From positions 1 through 64,000 of the forward strand of contig JAUYQH010000062.1 of assembly GCA_030697365.1 (NCBI GenBank): 64,000 bases of DNA, given 5' to 3'. Made by a program: the position numbers and the translations under genes. Of this stretch, positions 10,229 through 18,802 are shown piece after piece. The notes under the pieces are model-generated. The model was given only the letters and a program-made list of their open reading frames with translations, searched no databases and was not told the DNA's origin. Origin of the DNA: Novosphingobium sp. Its GTDB lineage: Bacteria > Pseudomonadota > Alphaproteobacteria > Sphingomonadales > Sphingomonadaceae. Position 1 is the first letter of the stretch. Every line of letters starts with the position of its first letter.

Positions 10229-11326
10229 TCAGCCCTTGGGAGAGGCGATCCAGCGCCCGCTGTCACGATATTCGGCACGAATTTGGCCCGAGGCGGGAAG
10301 GGGGTCGCCGGGGGCGGGCGCGTATCCCTGCGGACCTTGCGGGACAGAGATCGGAACTGGCGTAGCATCCGGATGTACCCGCGCAGCAGCCCAGCTTTGG
10401 GCCACCGCCAGCGGATCGCTCGGGAGAGTTGGGGTCTGGGCCAGGCGCGGCCGCGGCGCGGGCGTCGGTTCGCCGCCCCAATAGCGATCGGTAAAGGCAC
10501 CGGCGACCCCTGCGCCGCCGGGCGGGCGGTAGAACAGGTGCGCGCCGATCGCGCCGATGAAGGTCTGCGCGGCCGCCCATCGCGGATTGACCGCGCCGGT
10601 GTGGTAATACGTCGCCAGCCCGACAGGGGCGTAGACTTCGCCCGCCAGCGCGCGCTCGGCGACGTGCAGGGCGCGATCCCACCACATCCGCACCGGCACC
10701 CGCGCCATCGATCCGTCGCAGGCAAAGCTGAATTGGCAACCCGGCCGTTCGGACCCCTGGAACACCACCCCGCACACGCTATTGGGCCATTGCGGGTGCG
10801 CCACCCGGTTGAGGACGACTTGCGCGACCGCGCGCTGACCCGCGTCGGGCTCGGACGCAGCTTCGTAGTAGATCGCGGTGGTCAGGCAGTGCAGTGCGCG
10901 AAAGCGGTCCTGCGACGAGCCCGACAGGAACGTGGGCCTCGCGATCGCCTGGCCGAAACCAGGATCGCGCAGGGCCGATCGATCGTTTTCCGCCGGGCTT
11001 GACCCGAGCGAGCGGGAAGCCGGAATCACTCCGCTGTCGCTGTCGAGGTAATAGAACGCCGAGCCGGGGAAGTTCTCGCCGGCGGTCTCGAACGGCTGGG
11101 CGCGCGACGGACTGGCTTGCGCCGCGGTCGGCCCGAATGCGATCCCGTTCCATCCCAGCGGGCCGATGACGGCGAGCGCGGCAATCGCCGCGAGCGTGCG
11201 CGGACGCAGCCGCCGCGAACGGGCGGGCGTCGCACCGTCTCCGGACTGCGCGACGGTGACCGCAGCAACCCTTGCGGGCAGCGCGGGAGGCAGTGCGAAG
11301 GGCCGGTATTCGATGGTCAGCGGCAT
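10229..11326 (-). CDS. SleB-type cell-wall hydrolase
   Basis: The 365-residue protein probably cleaves peptidoglycan in the periplasm. It has a basic N-terminal stretch, one membrane anchor or uncleaved signal (LAAIAALAVIGPLGWNGIAF), and a hydrolase_2/SleB domain recognisable by CLTTAIYYEAASEPDAGQRA, AQVVLNRVAHPQWPNSVCGV and the Cys-containing block CQFSFACDG, followed by ATYYHTGAVNPRW. The C-terminal 90 residues are Pro-rich. The ATG at 11326 was chosen because the reading frame further upstream runs antisense through the cobalamin riboswitch. It is divergent from the B12 uptake operon. Confidence 0.88.
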   Translation of the reverse strand: MPLTIEYRPFALPPALPARVAAVTVAQSGDGATPARSRRLRPRTLAAIAALAVIGPLGWNGIAFGPTAAQASPSRAQPFETAGENFPGSAFYYLDSDSGVIPASRSLGSSPAENDRSALRDPGFGQAIARPTFLSGSSQDRFRALHCLTTAIYYEAASEPDAGQRAVAQVVLNRVAHPQWPNSVCGVVFQGSERPGCQFSFACDGSMARVPVRMWWDRALHVAERALAGEVYAPVGLATYYHTGAVNPRWAAAQTFIGAIGAHLFYRPPGGAGVAGAFTDRYWGGEPTPAPRPRLAQTPTLPSDPLAVAQSWAAARVHPDATPVPISVPQGPQGYAPAPGDPLPASGQIRAEYRDSGRWIASPKG

Positions 11327-11489
11327 GGTTTTCGGCGGTTCCTGGCGGGCGGGGTTAACTGACCGTGTGCCTCGCCACAGCAGCCGATTCCGCCTCGTGC
11401 CACGGCGGCACAGCGTAGGTTGATACTCTGAAAGGGTTAATGCCGACCCATCTTGCCGCAGCGCAGCAAGCGGTCTAGAGGCGCCCCAC
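11327..11489. promoter_or_regulatory. Divergent promoter region between SleB gene and B12 riboswitch
   Basis: These 163 bases carry no gene. They must hold the promoter of the rightward B12 uptake operon and probably that of the leftward hydrolase gene. GTTAA half-sites are present (GGGGTTAACTG near 11352, AAGGGTTAATG near 11434), but no convincing -35/-10 pair could be assigned by eye. Confidence 0.4.
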
Positions 11490-11695
11490 GTCATGGGTTG
11501 TCCGCGCGCTGCAAGTTGCAGTGCAAGGGCCGAAGAGGGAAGGAGGTTCAATTCCTCCGCTGCCCCCGCAACTGTGACCGGGGAGCGCCGCTCCCAAATG
11601 CCACTGGCAAGGTCTTCGGACCAAACCGGGAAGGCGGGGCGGTGTGACGATCCGGGAGCCAGGAGACCTGCCCGAGACGGTCGTTCCGCAGCCGG
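11490..11695 (+). ncRNA. Cobalamin riboswitch
   Basis: The leader of the btuB-like gene contains the conserved cobalamin riboswitch blocks in order: AAGAGGGAAG (11534), CTGCCCCCGCAACTGTGACC (11560), the B12 box GCCACTGGCAAGG (11599), the CGGGAAGGCGGGG region (11628) and GAGCCAGGAGACCTGCC (11658). Adenosylcobalamin or related forms bind such RNAs and shut off the downstream B12 uptake genes. The riboswitch ends about 90 bases before the receptor start codon, and that space may hold the expression platform. The outer boundaries are approximate. Confidence 0.95.
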
Positions 11696-11785
11696 GCGGG
11701 GTGTACCGGAATGCAGCGAGGATCGGGCACTTCCGCCTGGGCCTCTCGCCATGAACGGCGTTCGTTCAAGGCCGGAGGTTTGCCC

Positions 11786-13660
11786 ATGAAGTATCTCATT
11801 TTTGCAAGTTCGATTTTTGCTGCCACGCCTGTTCTCGCGCAGGAAGACATCGTCGCCGGTGAAGCACGGCCCGACAGTTCGATTACGGTCGTCGCGACCG
11901 GCGATCCGCTCCCGATCGACCAGGCCGGACAACCGGTCAGCGTCATTGCCCGGGAAGAGATCGACCGCATCCAGGGACCCGACCTTACCCGCGTTCTCGA
12001 GCGAGCACCGGGGGTAACGATCAGCCGCAACGGCGGGGTTGGGGGGTTCACCGGCATCCGCGTGCGGGGTGCCGATGCCGAGCAGTTGCTGGTGCTGGTC
12101 GATGGCGTACGCGTGGCCGACGTCGCTTCGCCCGGTGGCGGGTTCGATTTCGGCAACCTGCTCGCGGGCGGCATCGACAAGCTGGAACTGCTCCGCGGCT
12201 CGAACTCGGTGGTGTGGGGCAGCCAGGCCATCGGCGGAGTGCTGGCGATCCGTACCCGCGCGGCCGAGGGCGTCGAAGGGTCAGCCGAGTTGGGTGCCAA
12301 CGATAGCCGCTATGCCACGCTTAGCGCCGGGGGCGCAGTCGGTGCGCTTTCGGGCGGTCTGGGCGCATCGTTCCACGACAGCGACGGGATTTCAGCAGCG
12401 GATAGTGGTGCCGAGCCCGATGGCTATCGCCAGTGGCAGCTGACGGGTCGCGCCCGCGCCGATCTGACGCCCAATTTCGCGCTGCTCGCCAACGCTCGCT
12501 ACGCCGACGCCCGGCTCGGCATCGACGGCTTCCCGCCGCCGACGTTCGCCTTTGCCGACACTCCCGAACGCCAGGACACGCGCGAATGGTCGGCGCGGGC
12601 CGGGTTCGAATACGGAAACGCCGGGCTGAGGCTCAACGGCGGCTACGCGCTGTCCGACACCCGGCGCGAGCTGTTCGATCCGGCGTTCGGCGCGGCGAGC
12701 TATTTCACCACGCGAGGGCGCAGCGAGCGCGCCGAACTGGTGAGCTCGATCGCGCTTCCCGCCGGGTTCGACCTCGATCTGGGGGCGGATCGCGAGCGGA
12801 CACGGTTTTCGACAGCGCCGTTCGGCAGCAGCGGCAAAGCGACGCTGAGCAGCGGCCACGCCTTGCTGCGCTTTCATTCGCCGCAAGGCGTGACGCTGGC
12901 CGCTGGCGCGCGGGTGGACGATCACAGCCGCTTCGGTAGCGAGCTGACGCTGGGCGCGAACGGTACGGCCGGGATCGGCGGCGGCTGGCGGCTGCGCGCG
13001 AGTTATGGCGAAGGCTTCAAGGCACCGACGCTGTTCCAGCTGTTGTCCGATTTCGGCAACCCCGCCCTCCAGCCCGAGCGCAGCCGCGCGTATGACGTCG
13101 GCATCGAGCTCGGCGATCGGAACGCGCCGCTGCACCTGGCGCTGACCGCGTTCCGCCGCGACAGCCGCGACCTGATCGACTTCGTTTCGTGCTTCGGTCT
13201 AAGCGGCGGGATCTGCACGAACCGTCCGTTCGGGACTTACAACAACATCCGCCGGGCGCGCGCCGAAGGGATCGAGTTGGAGCTGGGAGCGAAGCTGTCG
13301 GAAGCGTTCACCGCGCAAGCCGCCTACAGCTACGCCCGCAGCCGTAACCGAGCGACCGGCCTCGATCTCGCGCGCCGCCCGCGCCATGCGCTGACCGTGT
13401 CGGCCGACTGGGAGACACCGCTCGGCGGATTGGCGGTGGGCGGCGATGTGCGGCTGGTGGGCGACAGCTTCGACGATGCCGGCAACTTCGTGCCGCTCGA
13501 CGGCTATGCCCTGGCGACCGTGCGGGCGAGCCTGCCGCTGGGCGAGCATTTCGACCTGTTCGGGCGGATCGAGAACCTGACCGACGCGCACTATCAAACG
13601 GCCGCGGGTTACGGCACATATGGCCGTAGCGCTTACGCGGGGGTCAGAGCGCGGTTTTGA
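11786..13660 (+). CDS. btuB: TonB-dependent outer-membrane cobalamin receptor
   Basis: This receptor would import vitamin B12 across the outer membrane using TonB energy. The 624-residue protein has a signal peptide (MKYLIFASSIFAATPVLAQ), a TonB-box-like start (SSITVVATGDP), a plug domain (IDRIQGPDLTRVLERAPGV, RVRGADAEQLLVLVDGVRVA, LELLRGSNSVVWGSQAIGGV) and a beta-barrel ending in aromatic YAGVRARF. GGAGG lies seven bases before the ATG at 11786, which decides the start. The cobalamin riboswitch directly upstream and the btuFCD genes downstream support the substrate. Confidence 0.92.
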   Translation: MKYLIFASSIFAATPVLAQEDIVAGEARPDSSITVVATGDPLPIDQAGQPVSVIAREEIDRIQGPDLTRVLERAPGVTISRNGGVGGFTGIRVRGADAEQLLVLVDGVRVADVASPGGGFDFGNLLAGGIDKLELLRGSNSVVWGSQAIGGVLAIRTRAAEGVEGSAELGANDSRYATLSAGGAVGALSGGLGASFHDSDGISAADSGAEPDGYRQWQLTGRARADLTPNFALLANARYADARLGIDGFPPPTFAFADTPERQDTREWSARAGFEYGNAGLRLNGGYALSDTRRELFDPAFGAASYFTTRGRSERAELVSSIALPAGFDLDLGADRERTRFSTAPFGSSGKATLSSGHALLRFHSPQGVTLAAGARVDDHSRFGSELTLGANGTAGIGGGWRLRASYGEGFKAPTLFQLLSDFGNPALQPERSRAYDVGIELGDRNAPLHLALTAFRRDSRDLIDFVSCFGLSGGICTNRPFGTYNNIRRARAEGIELELGAKLSEAFTAQAAYSYARSRNRATGLDLARRPRHALTVSADWETPLGGLAVGGDVRLVGDSFDDAGNFVPLDGYALATVRASLPLGEHFDLFGRIENLTDAHYQTAAGYGTYGRSAYAGVRARF

Positions 13661-14499
13661 TCGGTCGCGCGCCATTCGCCATTGCGGCGCTGGCGCTCTG
13701 TGGGTGCGCGGGCGAGGCGCCGCCCGCGTCCGCCGCGCACCCCACGGTAGTCAGCCTCAATCCCTGCGCCGACGCCATTCTTGCCGAAGTCGCCGCGCCC
13801 GGACAGTTGCTCGCGGTGTCGCACTACAGCCACGATCCGCGCGGCAGCTCGATGCCGCTCGACATGGCGCGACGCTTTGCGGCGACGGGGGGAACGGTGG
13901 AGGAGATCGTCGCGCTCGCCCCCGATCTGGTGGTGGGCGACAGCTTCACCGCGCCCGCCACGCGCCAAGCTCTGCGCCGTCTGGGCATCCGCTTCGCCGC
14001 GCTGCCGATCGCGCCGACCATTGCTGCCAGCCAGGCGCAAGTGCGCGGGCTGGCGGCAATGGTCGAGCGGCAGGAAAGCGGCGAGAGGGTTATCGCGGGG
14101 ATCGAACGGAGCCTTCGCACCGCTGCGCCGCCTGCGGGATGGAAGCCGCGCAGCGCGATCGTCTGGCAAGGCGGCGGGCTGGTGGCGGGCGACGCGACGC
14201 TGATCGCCGAACTGATGGGGAGGGCCGGATTCCAGTCGGCCGCCGCGATGCGCGGGCTGGGGCAAGGGGCGGTCCTCCCGCTCGAAGCGATGCTCGCCGA
14301 TCCGCCGCAAATGATCTTCGCCGGGGGCGATCCGCGCGCGAGCGAGGACCGGCTGCTGCGCCATCCGGTGCTGGACGGTCTGCGCGGAACCGCTCGCGTC
14401 CGGCTCGATCCCGCCCTGTTCTATTGCGGCGGCCCCAGCATTCCGCGGGCGCTGGCGCGGCTTGCCGCGATCCGTCGAACTATGGACGACCGGCCATGA
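13657..14499 (+). CDS. btuF: Cobalamin ABC transporter, periplasmic binding protein
   Basis: BtuF captures B12 in the periplasm and delivers it to BtuCD. The 280-residue protein uses a TTG start overlapping the receptor stop codon (TTGA). It has a short hydrophobic signal ending ALALCGCAG, which could act as a lipobox, and the class III binding-protein fold opening VVSLNPCADAILAEVA, then VVGDSFTAPATRQ and a C-terminal FYCGGPSIPRALARL. Its stop overlaps the permease start (ATGA). The riboswitch-controlled operon makes B12 the likely ligand. Confidence 0.88.
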   Translation: MIGRAPFAIAALALCGCAGEAPPASAAHPTVVSLNPCADAILAEVAAPGQLLAVSHYSHDPRGSSMPLDMARRFAATGGTVEEIVALAPDLVVGDSFTAPATRQALRRLGIRFAALPIAPTIAASQAQVRGLAAMVERQESGERVIAGIERSLRTAAPPAGWKPRSAIVWQGGGLVAGDATLIAELMGRAGFQSAAAMRGLGQGAVLPLEAMLADPPQMIFAGGDPRASEDRLLRHPVLDGLRGTARVRLDPALFYCGGPSIPRALARLAAIRRTMDDRP

Positions 14500-15455
14500 G
14501 CCGCCCCGTCCTCGTGCTGCTTGGAGCCATCGCGCTGGCGCTGCCGCTGTCGCTCTTGGCCGGACGGGTGTGGATCGATCCGCTCCACCCGGTCCTTGCA
14601 GCGGCCCCGGCGATCCTGTTCGAGTTGCGCCTGCCGCGCGGGGTGCTGGCGCTGGTGGTGGGCGCCGGGCTGGGAGGCGCGGGCGCGGCGATGCAGGGCT
14701 ACTTGCGCAACCCGCTCGCCGACCCCGGGCTGTTCGGGATCGCTCCCGGCGCCGCGCTGGGCGCGGTTCTGGCGCTGCTGGCAGGCGCGAGCGCGGCCTG
14801 GGTTCTTCCGTTGGCGGCGCTAACCGGCGCCGGCGCGGCGATGGCGCTGCTCGCGCTGATCGCCGGGCGGACCGCAGGAATTGCGCTGTTCACGCTGGCT
14901 GGGATGATGATCGCCAGCCTGGCCGGAGCGTTGACCAGCCTCGCGATCAGCCTCGCCCCCAATCCCTTCGCGCTCAGCGAGATCGTCACCTGGCTGATGG
15001 GGGCGCTGACCGATCGCGGCTGGGCCGACGTGTGGATCGCCGCGCCGCCGACGCTGCTCGGGCTTGTCCTGCTGGTCCGCGCCGGGCGCGATCTGGATGC
15101 GCTCACGCTGGGCGAGGAAGCGGCGCGCTCGCTCGGGGTCGATCCGCACCGTTTGCAGGTCCTGATGATCGCCGGAGTGGGGTTGACCGTGGGCGCCGGC
15201 GTGGCCGTTGCCGGGATCATCGGTTTCGTCGGGCTGATGGTTCCGCACCTTGTCCGCCGATTCACCGATCGGCGGCCGTCGCGGCTGATCGTGCCGGGTG
15301 CGCTCGCCGGGGCACTGCTGGTGCTGCTCGCCGACGTGCTTTGCCGGATCCTGCCGTTGGCGGGTGGTGAACTGCGGTTGGGTATCGCGCTGTCGTTGCT
15401 GGGCGCACCGTTCTTCCTCGCGCTGCTGCTGCGCATGAGGCGGGGGATGACATGA
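14496..15455 (+). CDS. btuC: Cobalamin ABC transporter permease (FecCD family)
   Basis: BtuC is the inner-membrane channel of the B12 importer. The 319-residue protein has about ten hydrophobic helices and the FecCD-family signatures LPRGVLALVVGAGLGGAGAA, MQGYLRNPLADPGLFGI and GFVGLMVPHLVRRFTDRR, the last being the coupling region for the ATPase. It starts at an ATG overlapping the btuF stop and its own stop overlaps the ATPase start (ATGA), so all are translationally coupled. Confidence 0.93.
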   Translation: MSRPVLVLLGAIALALPLSLLAGRVWIDPLHPVLAAAPAILFELRLPRGVLALVVGAGLGGAGAAMQGYLRNPLADPGLFGIAPGAALGAVLALLAGASAAWVLPLAALTGAGAAMALLALIAGRTAGIALFTLAGMMIASLAGALTSLAISLAPNPFALSEIVTWLMGALTDRGWADVWIAAPPTLLGLVLLVRAGRDLDALTLGEEAARSLGVDPHRLQVLMIAGVGLTVGAGVAVAGIIGFVGLMVPHLVRRFTDRRPSRLIVPGALAGALLVLLADVLCRILPLAGGELRLGIALSLLGAPFFLALLLRMRRGMT

Positions 15456-16198
15456 TCCTGGCCTTGCACGACGTCGTCGTTCCCGGGCGCCTCGATTGTG
15501 GCGACCTCGCGCTGCGCCCGGGCGAGATCACCGCGATCTGCGGTCCCAACGGTGCGGGCAAATCGACGCTGTTGGCGATCATGGCCGGGCTGCTGGCTCC
15601 CGCGCAGGGTTCGGTCTTCATCGACGGCGCGCCGCTCGCCACCCTGCCGGGACCCGAGCGCGCAAGGCTGATCGGTTACCTGCCCCAGACCGCCGAGATC
15701 GCGTGGGACATCGACGTGGCTACGCTCACCGCGTTGGGGCGTCTGCCGTGGTGCACCTCGCCGGCCGAAGATCGCGCCGCGGTGGACGAGGCACTGACCG
15801 CGACCGACCTCGTCACGCTGGCCCGCCGCCCGGTCTCCCAACTGTCGGGCGGAGAGCGAGCGCGGGCGTTGCTGGCGCGGGTGCTGGCTGGCAAGCCGCG
15901 CTGGATTCTCGCCGACGAGCCGCTTGCCGCGCTCGATCTTGCGCACCAGAGCGCGTTGCTGCGCACCCTGCGTGCGCTGGCCGATGACGGCGCCGGGGTG
16001 GTGCTGGTGCTCCACGATCTGGCGCGGGCGATGAACGGTGCCGATCGTGCGGTGGTGCTCGAGCAGGGCCGCATCGTCGCGGACGGTCATCCACAAGTTT
16101 CGCTCGCCAGCGCGCAGCTGGCGCAGACCTGGGGTGTTGCCGCCGACTGGGTCGGCCCCGCCGGTGCCCGCGCCCTCTCGCTCGGTCATCCCGCATAA
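15452..16198 (+). CDS. btuD: Cobalamin ABC transporter ATP-binding protein
   Basis: BtuD powers B12 import by hydrolysing ATP. The 248-residue protein has the Walker A motif GPNGAGKST, the Q-loop region LPQTAEIAWDI, the signature VSQLSGGERARALLARVLAG, Walker B WILADEPLAALD and the switch His in VLVLHDLARAM. It is the last gene of the riboswitch-controlled operon; no cobalamin biosynthesis genes follow, so this locus is dedicated to uptake. Confidence 0.93.
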   Translation: MILALHDVVVPGRLDCGDLALRPGEITAICGPNGAGKSTLLAIMAGLLAPAQGSVFIDGAPLATLPGPERARLIGYLPQTAEIAWDIDVATLTALGRLPWCTSPAEDRAAVDEALTATDLVTLARRPVSQLSGGERARALLARVLAGKPRWILADEPLAALDLAHQSALLRTLRALADDGAGVVLVLHDLARAMNGADRAVVLEQGRIVADGHPQVSLASAQLAQTWGVAADWVGPAGARALSLGHPA

Positions 16199-16323
16199 CC
16201 CACCGTTTCGTGGCGCGGCACCCGACCGCGCATCGCCCCCATGCTGTCTCGGCGATGGGCTGGTAAAAGGCGGCCAATTCGCTAGCTGCGGAAATTCGCG
16301 AAGGATCGGATGAGGAATCAGCC

Positions 16324-16608
16324 ATGAAACCCGGCACCAGATTGAAGAGTGCGGCGTGCGCCACCGAGGTGGTGGTGATCCGTTGCGGTGGCGGCGCGAT
16401 CGAGTGCGGAGGCACGGCGATGGCGGAAGGCGGAGGCGAAGCCGAGTTGAACCCCGATTTCGCGGGCGGCTCGATCATGGGCAAGCGTTATGTCGACGCC
16501 GCGGGCACGATCGAACTGCTCTGCGTGAAGCCGGGCAAGGGTACCTTGGCCGGCGATGGCGTGGCGCTGCTGCTTAAGGAAGCCAAGCCGCTGCCCGCTT
16601 CGGACTGA
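16324..16608 (+). CDS. Small conserved protein of unknown function
   Basis: The 94-residue product begins MKPGTRLKSAACATEVVVIR and contains three cysteines in the first 30 residues and one near residue 60 (IELLCVKPGKGTLAGDG). Proteins of similar text (GTRLxSxxCxTEVxVxxxP) are known to me as conserved hypotheticals near acyl-CoA genes in actinobacteria and proteobacteria, but their role is unknown. It has no signal peptide or membrane segment. It stands between the B12 operon and the convergent ilvE gene. Confidence 0.75.
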   Translation: MKPGTRLKSAACATEVVVIRCGGGAIECGGTAMAEGGGEAELNPDFAGGSIMGKRYVDAAGTIELLCVKPGKGTLAGDGVALLLKEAKPLPASD

Positions 16609-16671
16609 TCCGCGCCCCTACAAGCGCTACGATGCCTGGCCGATGTAGGGTAGGAAAACACCGGCATTCTG

Positions 16672-17787
16672 TCACGCCACCGGCATAACCCACCCGTGCG
16701 GATCGGGTGCCCGACCGCGCTGGATCGCGACGAGGTGCTCGCGCAGGCGCTGGGTGAGCTGGCCGGGTCCGCCCGAACCGATCGTGAAGGCGGCGTCGTG
16801 GCCTGCCACGGTGCCGATCGCGGTGACCACCGCCGCGGTGCCGCAGGCGAAAGTCTCGGTCAGGCGCCCGCTGGCCGCGTCGGCGCGCCACTGATCGAGG
16901 CTGTAGCGCTCTTCTCGCACCGCCAGGCCTTCGTCGGCGGCGAGGCTCAGCAGGCTGTCGCGGGTGATGCCGGGCAGGATCGTCCCACCCAGCGGCGGGG
17001 TGATCAGCGTGCCATCGGCGAACACGAAGAACAGGTTCATGCCGCCCAGCTCCTCGATAAACTTGCGCTCGGCCGCATCGAGGAACACCACCTGGTCATG
17101 GCCGTGAGCGATCGCCTCGGCCATCGGGACCAGGCTGGCGGCGTAGTTTCCGCCGCATTTGGCCGCCCCCGTCCCGCCCGGCGCGGCGCGGGTGTAGTCC
17201 TCGCTGACCCAGATCGAGATGGCGGGCGCGCCCGACTTGAAATAGTTGCCCGCGGGGCTGGCGATCACCAGGAACTTGTACTCCTTCGCCGGACGCACCC
17301 CGAGGAACGCCTCGGAAGCGAACATGAACGGGCGCAAATAGAGCGATCCGCCCTCGACATCGGGAAACCACTCGCGATCGGCGCGGACGATCTGGCGGAT
17401 CGCCTCGATAAACAGCTCCTCGGGCATCTCCGGCATCGCCAGCCGCCGTGCCGACGCGTTGAACCGCGCGGCGTTGGCTTGGGGGCGGAACAGCGTGATC
17501 GTCCCGTCCTCGCGACGATAGGCCTTGAGCCCCTCGAAGATTTCCTGGGCATAATGGAGCACCGCGGCTGCCGGATCGAGCGTCAGCGGGCCGCGCGGGC
17601 CGATCGTCGCGTCGTGCCAGCCCAGCCCTGCGGTCCACCCGATCGTGACCATGTGGTCCGAGAAAAGCTTGCCAAAACCGGGGTCGGCGAGCGCGGCGGT
17701 GCGTACAGAGGCGGCGACGGGGGCGGGATGGGCGAGGCGGGTGAAGGGATGGGAGGTCATCATCCGCGCTTCGGCGAGCATCGCCAT
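16672..17787 (-). CDS. ilvE: Branched-chain amino acid aminotransferase, group II
   Basis: IlvE transfers amino groups between glutamate and the keto acids of Leu, Ile and Val, using PLP. The 371-residue protein has the group II signature blocks YAQEIFEGLKAYRREDGTI, RFNASARRLAMPEMPEELF, LYLRPFMFASEAFLGVRP, the PLP-lysine region GTGAAKCGGNYAASLVPM and TLITPPLGGTILPGITRDS. A short translated unit followed by a terminator-like hairpin lies 100-240 bases upstream (see 17972-18028 and 17887-17919) and could be an attenuator or an independent small transcript. Confidence 0.95.
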   Translation of the reverse strand: MAMLAEARMMTSHPFTRLAHPAPVAASVRTAALADPGFGKLFSDHMVTIGWTAGLGWHDATIGPRGPLTLDPAAAVLHYAQEIFEGLKAYRREDGTITLFRPQANAARFNASARRLAMPEMPEELFIEAIRQIVRADREWFPDVEGGSLYLRPFMFASEAFLGVRPAKEYKFLVIASPAGNYFKSGAPAISIWVSEDYTRAAPGGTGAAKCGGNYAASLVPMAEAIAHGHDQVVFLDAAERKFIEELGGMNLFFVFADGTLITPPLGGTILPGITRDSLLSLAADEGLAVREERYSLDQWRADAASGRLTETFACGTAAVVTAIGTVAGHDAAFTIGSGGPGQLTQRLREHLVAIQRGRAPDPHGWVMPVA

Positions 17788-17886
17788 TAAATCAATCCTG
17801 CTCGGTTATGGTTTGGCGCCCACTGGCCAGATATTGCGCAGAAAGCAAGTCGAGAGACATATAATTGTTTGAAGTCGGGAAATGAG

Positions 17887-17919
17887 AAGGGCCGCGCCGG
17901 ACAATCCGGGCGGCCCTTC
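17887..17919 (-). terminator. GC-rich hairpin upstream of ilvE
   Basis: The sequence AAGGGCCG-C-GCCGGA, loop CAA, TCCGG-G-CGGCCCTT forms a 13-base-pair stem with one mismatch. In the leftward transcript it is followed by TTCTCATTT, a weak U-rich tract. It lies between the short ORF at 17972-18028 and ilvE, so it could end a short leader transcript or act as an attenuator. Confidence 0.65.
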
Positions 17920-17957
17920 GCATGGTCAGCGGCCGGAAGTGCCGCTCCACGAAACCT

Positions 17958-17981
17958 CTATCGTCGATGCATCAACGATAG
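17958..17981. repeat. 24-base palindrome in the ilvE leader
   Basis: CTATCGTCGATGCATCAACGATAG is self-complementary apart from one G-T type pair. It covers the stop codon of the candidate leader peptide and lies about 40 bases before the terminator-like hairpin. It could be an RNA hairpin or an operator for a dimeric regulator. Confidence 0.6.
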
Positions 17982-18028
17982 TGCTCCATGAGACACGAAA
18001 CCGACCTCCCTGCTGAACCATGAGACAT
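17972..18028 (-). CDS. Candidate 18-residue leader peptide with full-length Shine-Dalgarno
   Basis: On the minus strand AAAGGAGGTGATCC (18043-18030) is a perfect complement of the 16S rRNA 3' end and is placed seven bases before an ATG. The frame gives 18 codons, MSHGSAGRSVSCLMEHYR, and stops inside a 24-base palindrome (17958-17981). A second ATG at 18021 opens a 31-residue frame in another register (MVQQGGRFRVSW, rich in Ser, Trp, Val, Ile), but its spacing to the SD is 14 bases. The peptide is not recognised. Ribosome binding is very likely; whether the peptide or the RNA matters is unknown. Confidence 0.45.
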   Translation of the reverse strand: MSHGSAGRSVSCLMEHYR

Positions 18029-18209
18029 CGGATCACCTCCTTTCGCGCTGTTGAGCCAAAGTCACCGCCCTTGCGGGCGGCTGGGACCGGGCTGCGATTT
18101 CCGGTCTTGAGGCGAATGTGAATCAAGTGGATGCAAACGACAAGACTTGCATTGAAATTAATTGTCGTCAGAATCAAACTTTCGCGTCGCCATCGATCGG
18201 CGGGCGCGG

Positions 18210-18746
18210 TCAGCGGCAATCCTCGATCAACCGGCCGACCTCGGGCCGCGCGGGCAGGTACAGCGTCGGCAGCCCCGCCACCTCGATCACGAACCGCCCG
18301 CGGCTGAACGCCATCGCATCGAGTACCGGATCGCGCGCCGCCAGAACGAGGACGAGTTGCGGGATCGGGCCCGCTTCGGGCGTCGCGGTAAAGGCGCGGG
18401 TGGCGGTGCTGGTGGTGATTGTCAGCGGTACCGGGCTTGGCGCTGCGCCCGCGCGGCGTAGCGCAACCTGGCTTGCCGCGCGATCGCACGTGAGCGTGGC
18501 CAGAGGCGCTCCGGCAACCAGGCCGAACCGGGCCGCCGAACTCCCCTCGGCGACTTCGTAGCGCCAGGTTCCGGGGCTGACCGGTGCATCGCGCCAGTCC
18601 GCGGGCGGAGGCGCCGGCGTCGCGGTGGCTACCGGCCGGGGTGCCGCAGCGGGCGGAGGCGGTGCGGGCAGGGGCTTGCGCTGGGGGGCGCAGGCGGACA
18701 GGACGATGATCGCGGCGAGGGTCGGCAGCAGTCGGTTGAGCATCAT
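18210..18746 (-). CDS. Putative lipoprotein of unknown function
   Basis: The 178-residue product starts MMLNRLLPTLAAIIVLSACA, a lipoprotein signal with lipobox LSAC, then a Pro/Ala-rich spacer and a folded part (GTWRYEVAEGSSAARFGLVA, TLTCDRAASQVALRR) with a C-terminal Cys in RLIEDCR that could pair with the one in TLTCDR. Sphingomonads often encode such proteins but I do not know a role. It starts 56 bases from the divergent tlyA gene. Confidence 0.75.
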   Translation of the reverse strand: MMLNRLLPTLAAIIVLSACAPQRKPLPAPPPPAAAPRPVATATPAPPPADWRDAPVSPGTWRYEVAEGSSAARFGLVAGAPLATLTCDRAASQVALRRAGAAPSPVPLTITTSTATRAFTATPEAGPIPQLVLVLAARDPVLDAMAFSRGRFVIEVAGLPTLYLPARPEVGRLIEDCR

Positions 18747-18802
18747 TCGCGGCCTTATGGATTCAAGCAGTTGATCGAACAACCCGCGAAGGGACCAATC
18801 GG

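Larger units (their letters stand above)
17788..18209. other. 422-base intergenic stretch upstream of ilvE
   Basis: Between ilvE and the lipoprotein gene this stretch contains, in leftward order, an AT-rich part (18120-18185, a possible promoter zone), a small hairpin CCGCCCGCAAGGGCGG (18065-18080), the strong SD and short ORF, the 24-base palindrome, the terminator-like hairpin and about 100 bases of relatively AT-rich sequence leading to ilvE. No larger gene was seen. Confidence 0.7.

Noticed and set aside
18030..18044. GGATCACCTCCTTTC on the plus strand, identical to the 3' end of 16S rRNA
   Set aside because: Only about 15 bases match and the flanks are unrelated, so it is not an rRNA fragment. 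It is better explained as a perfect Shine-Dalgarno sequence on the minus strand.
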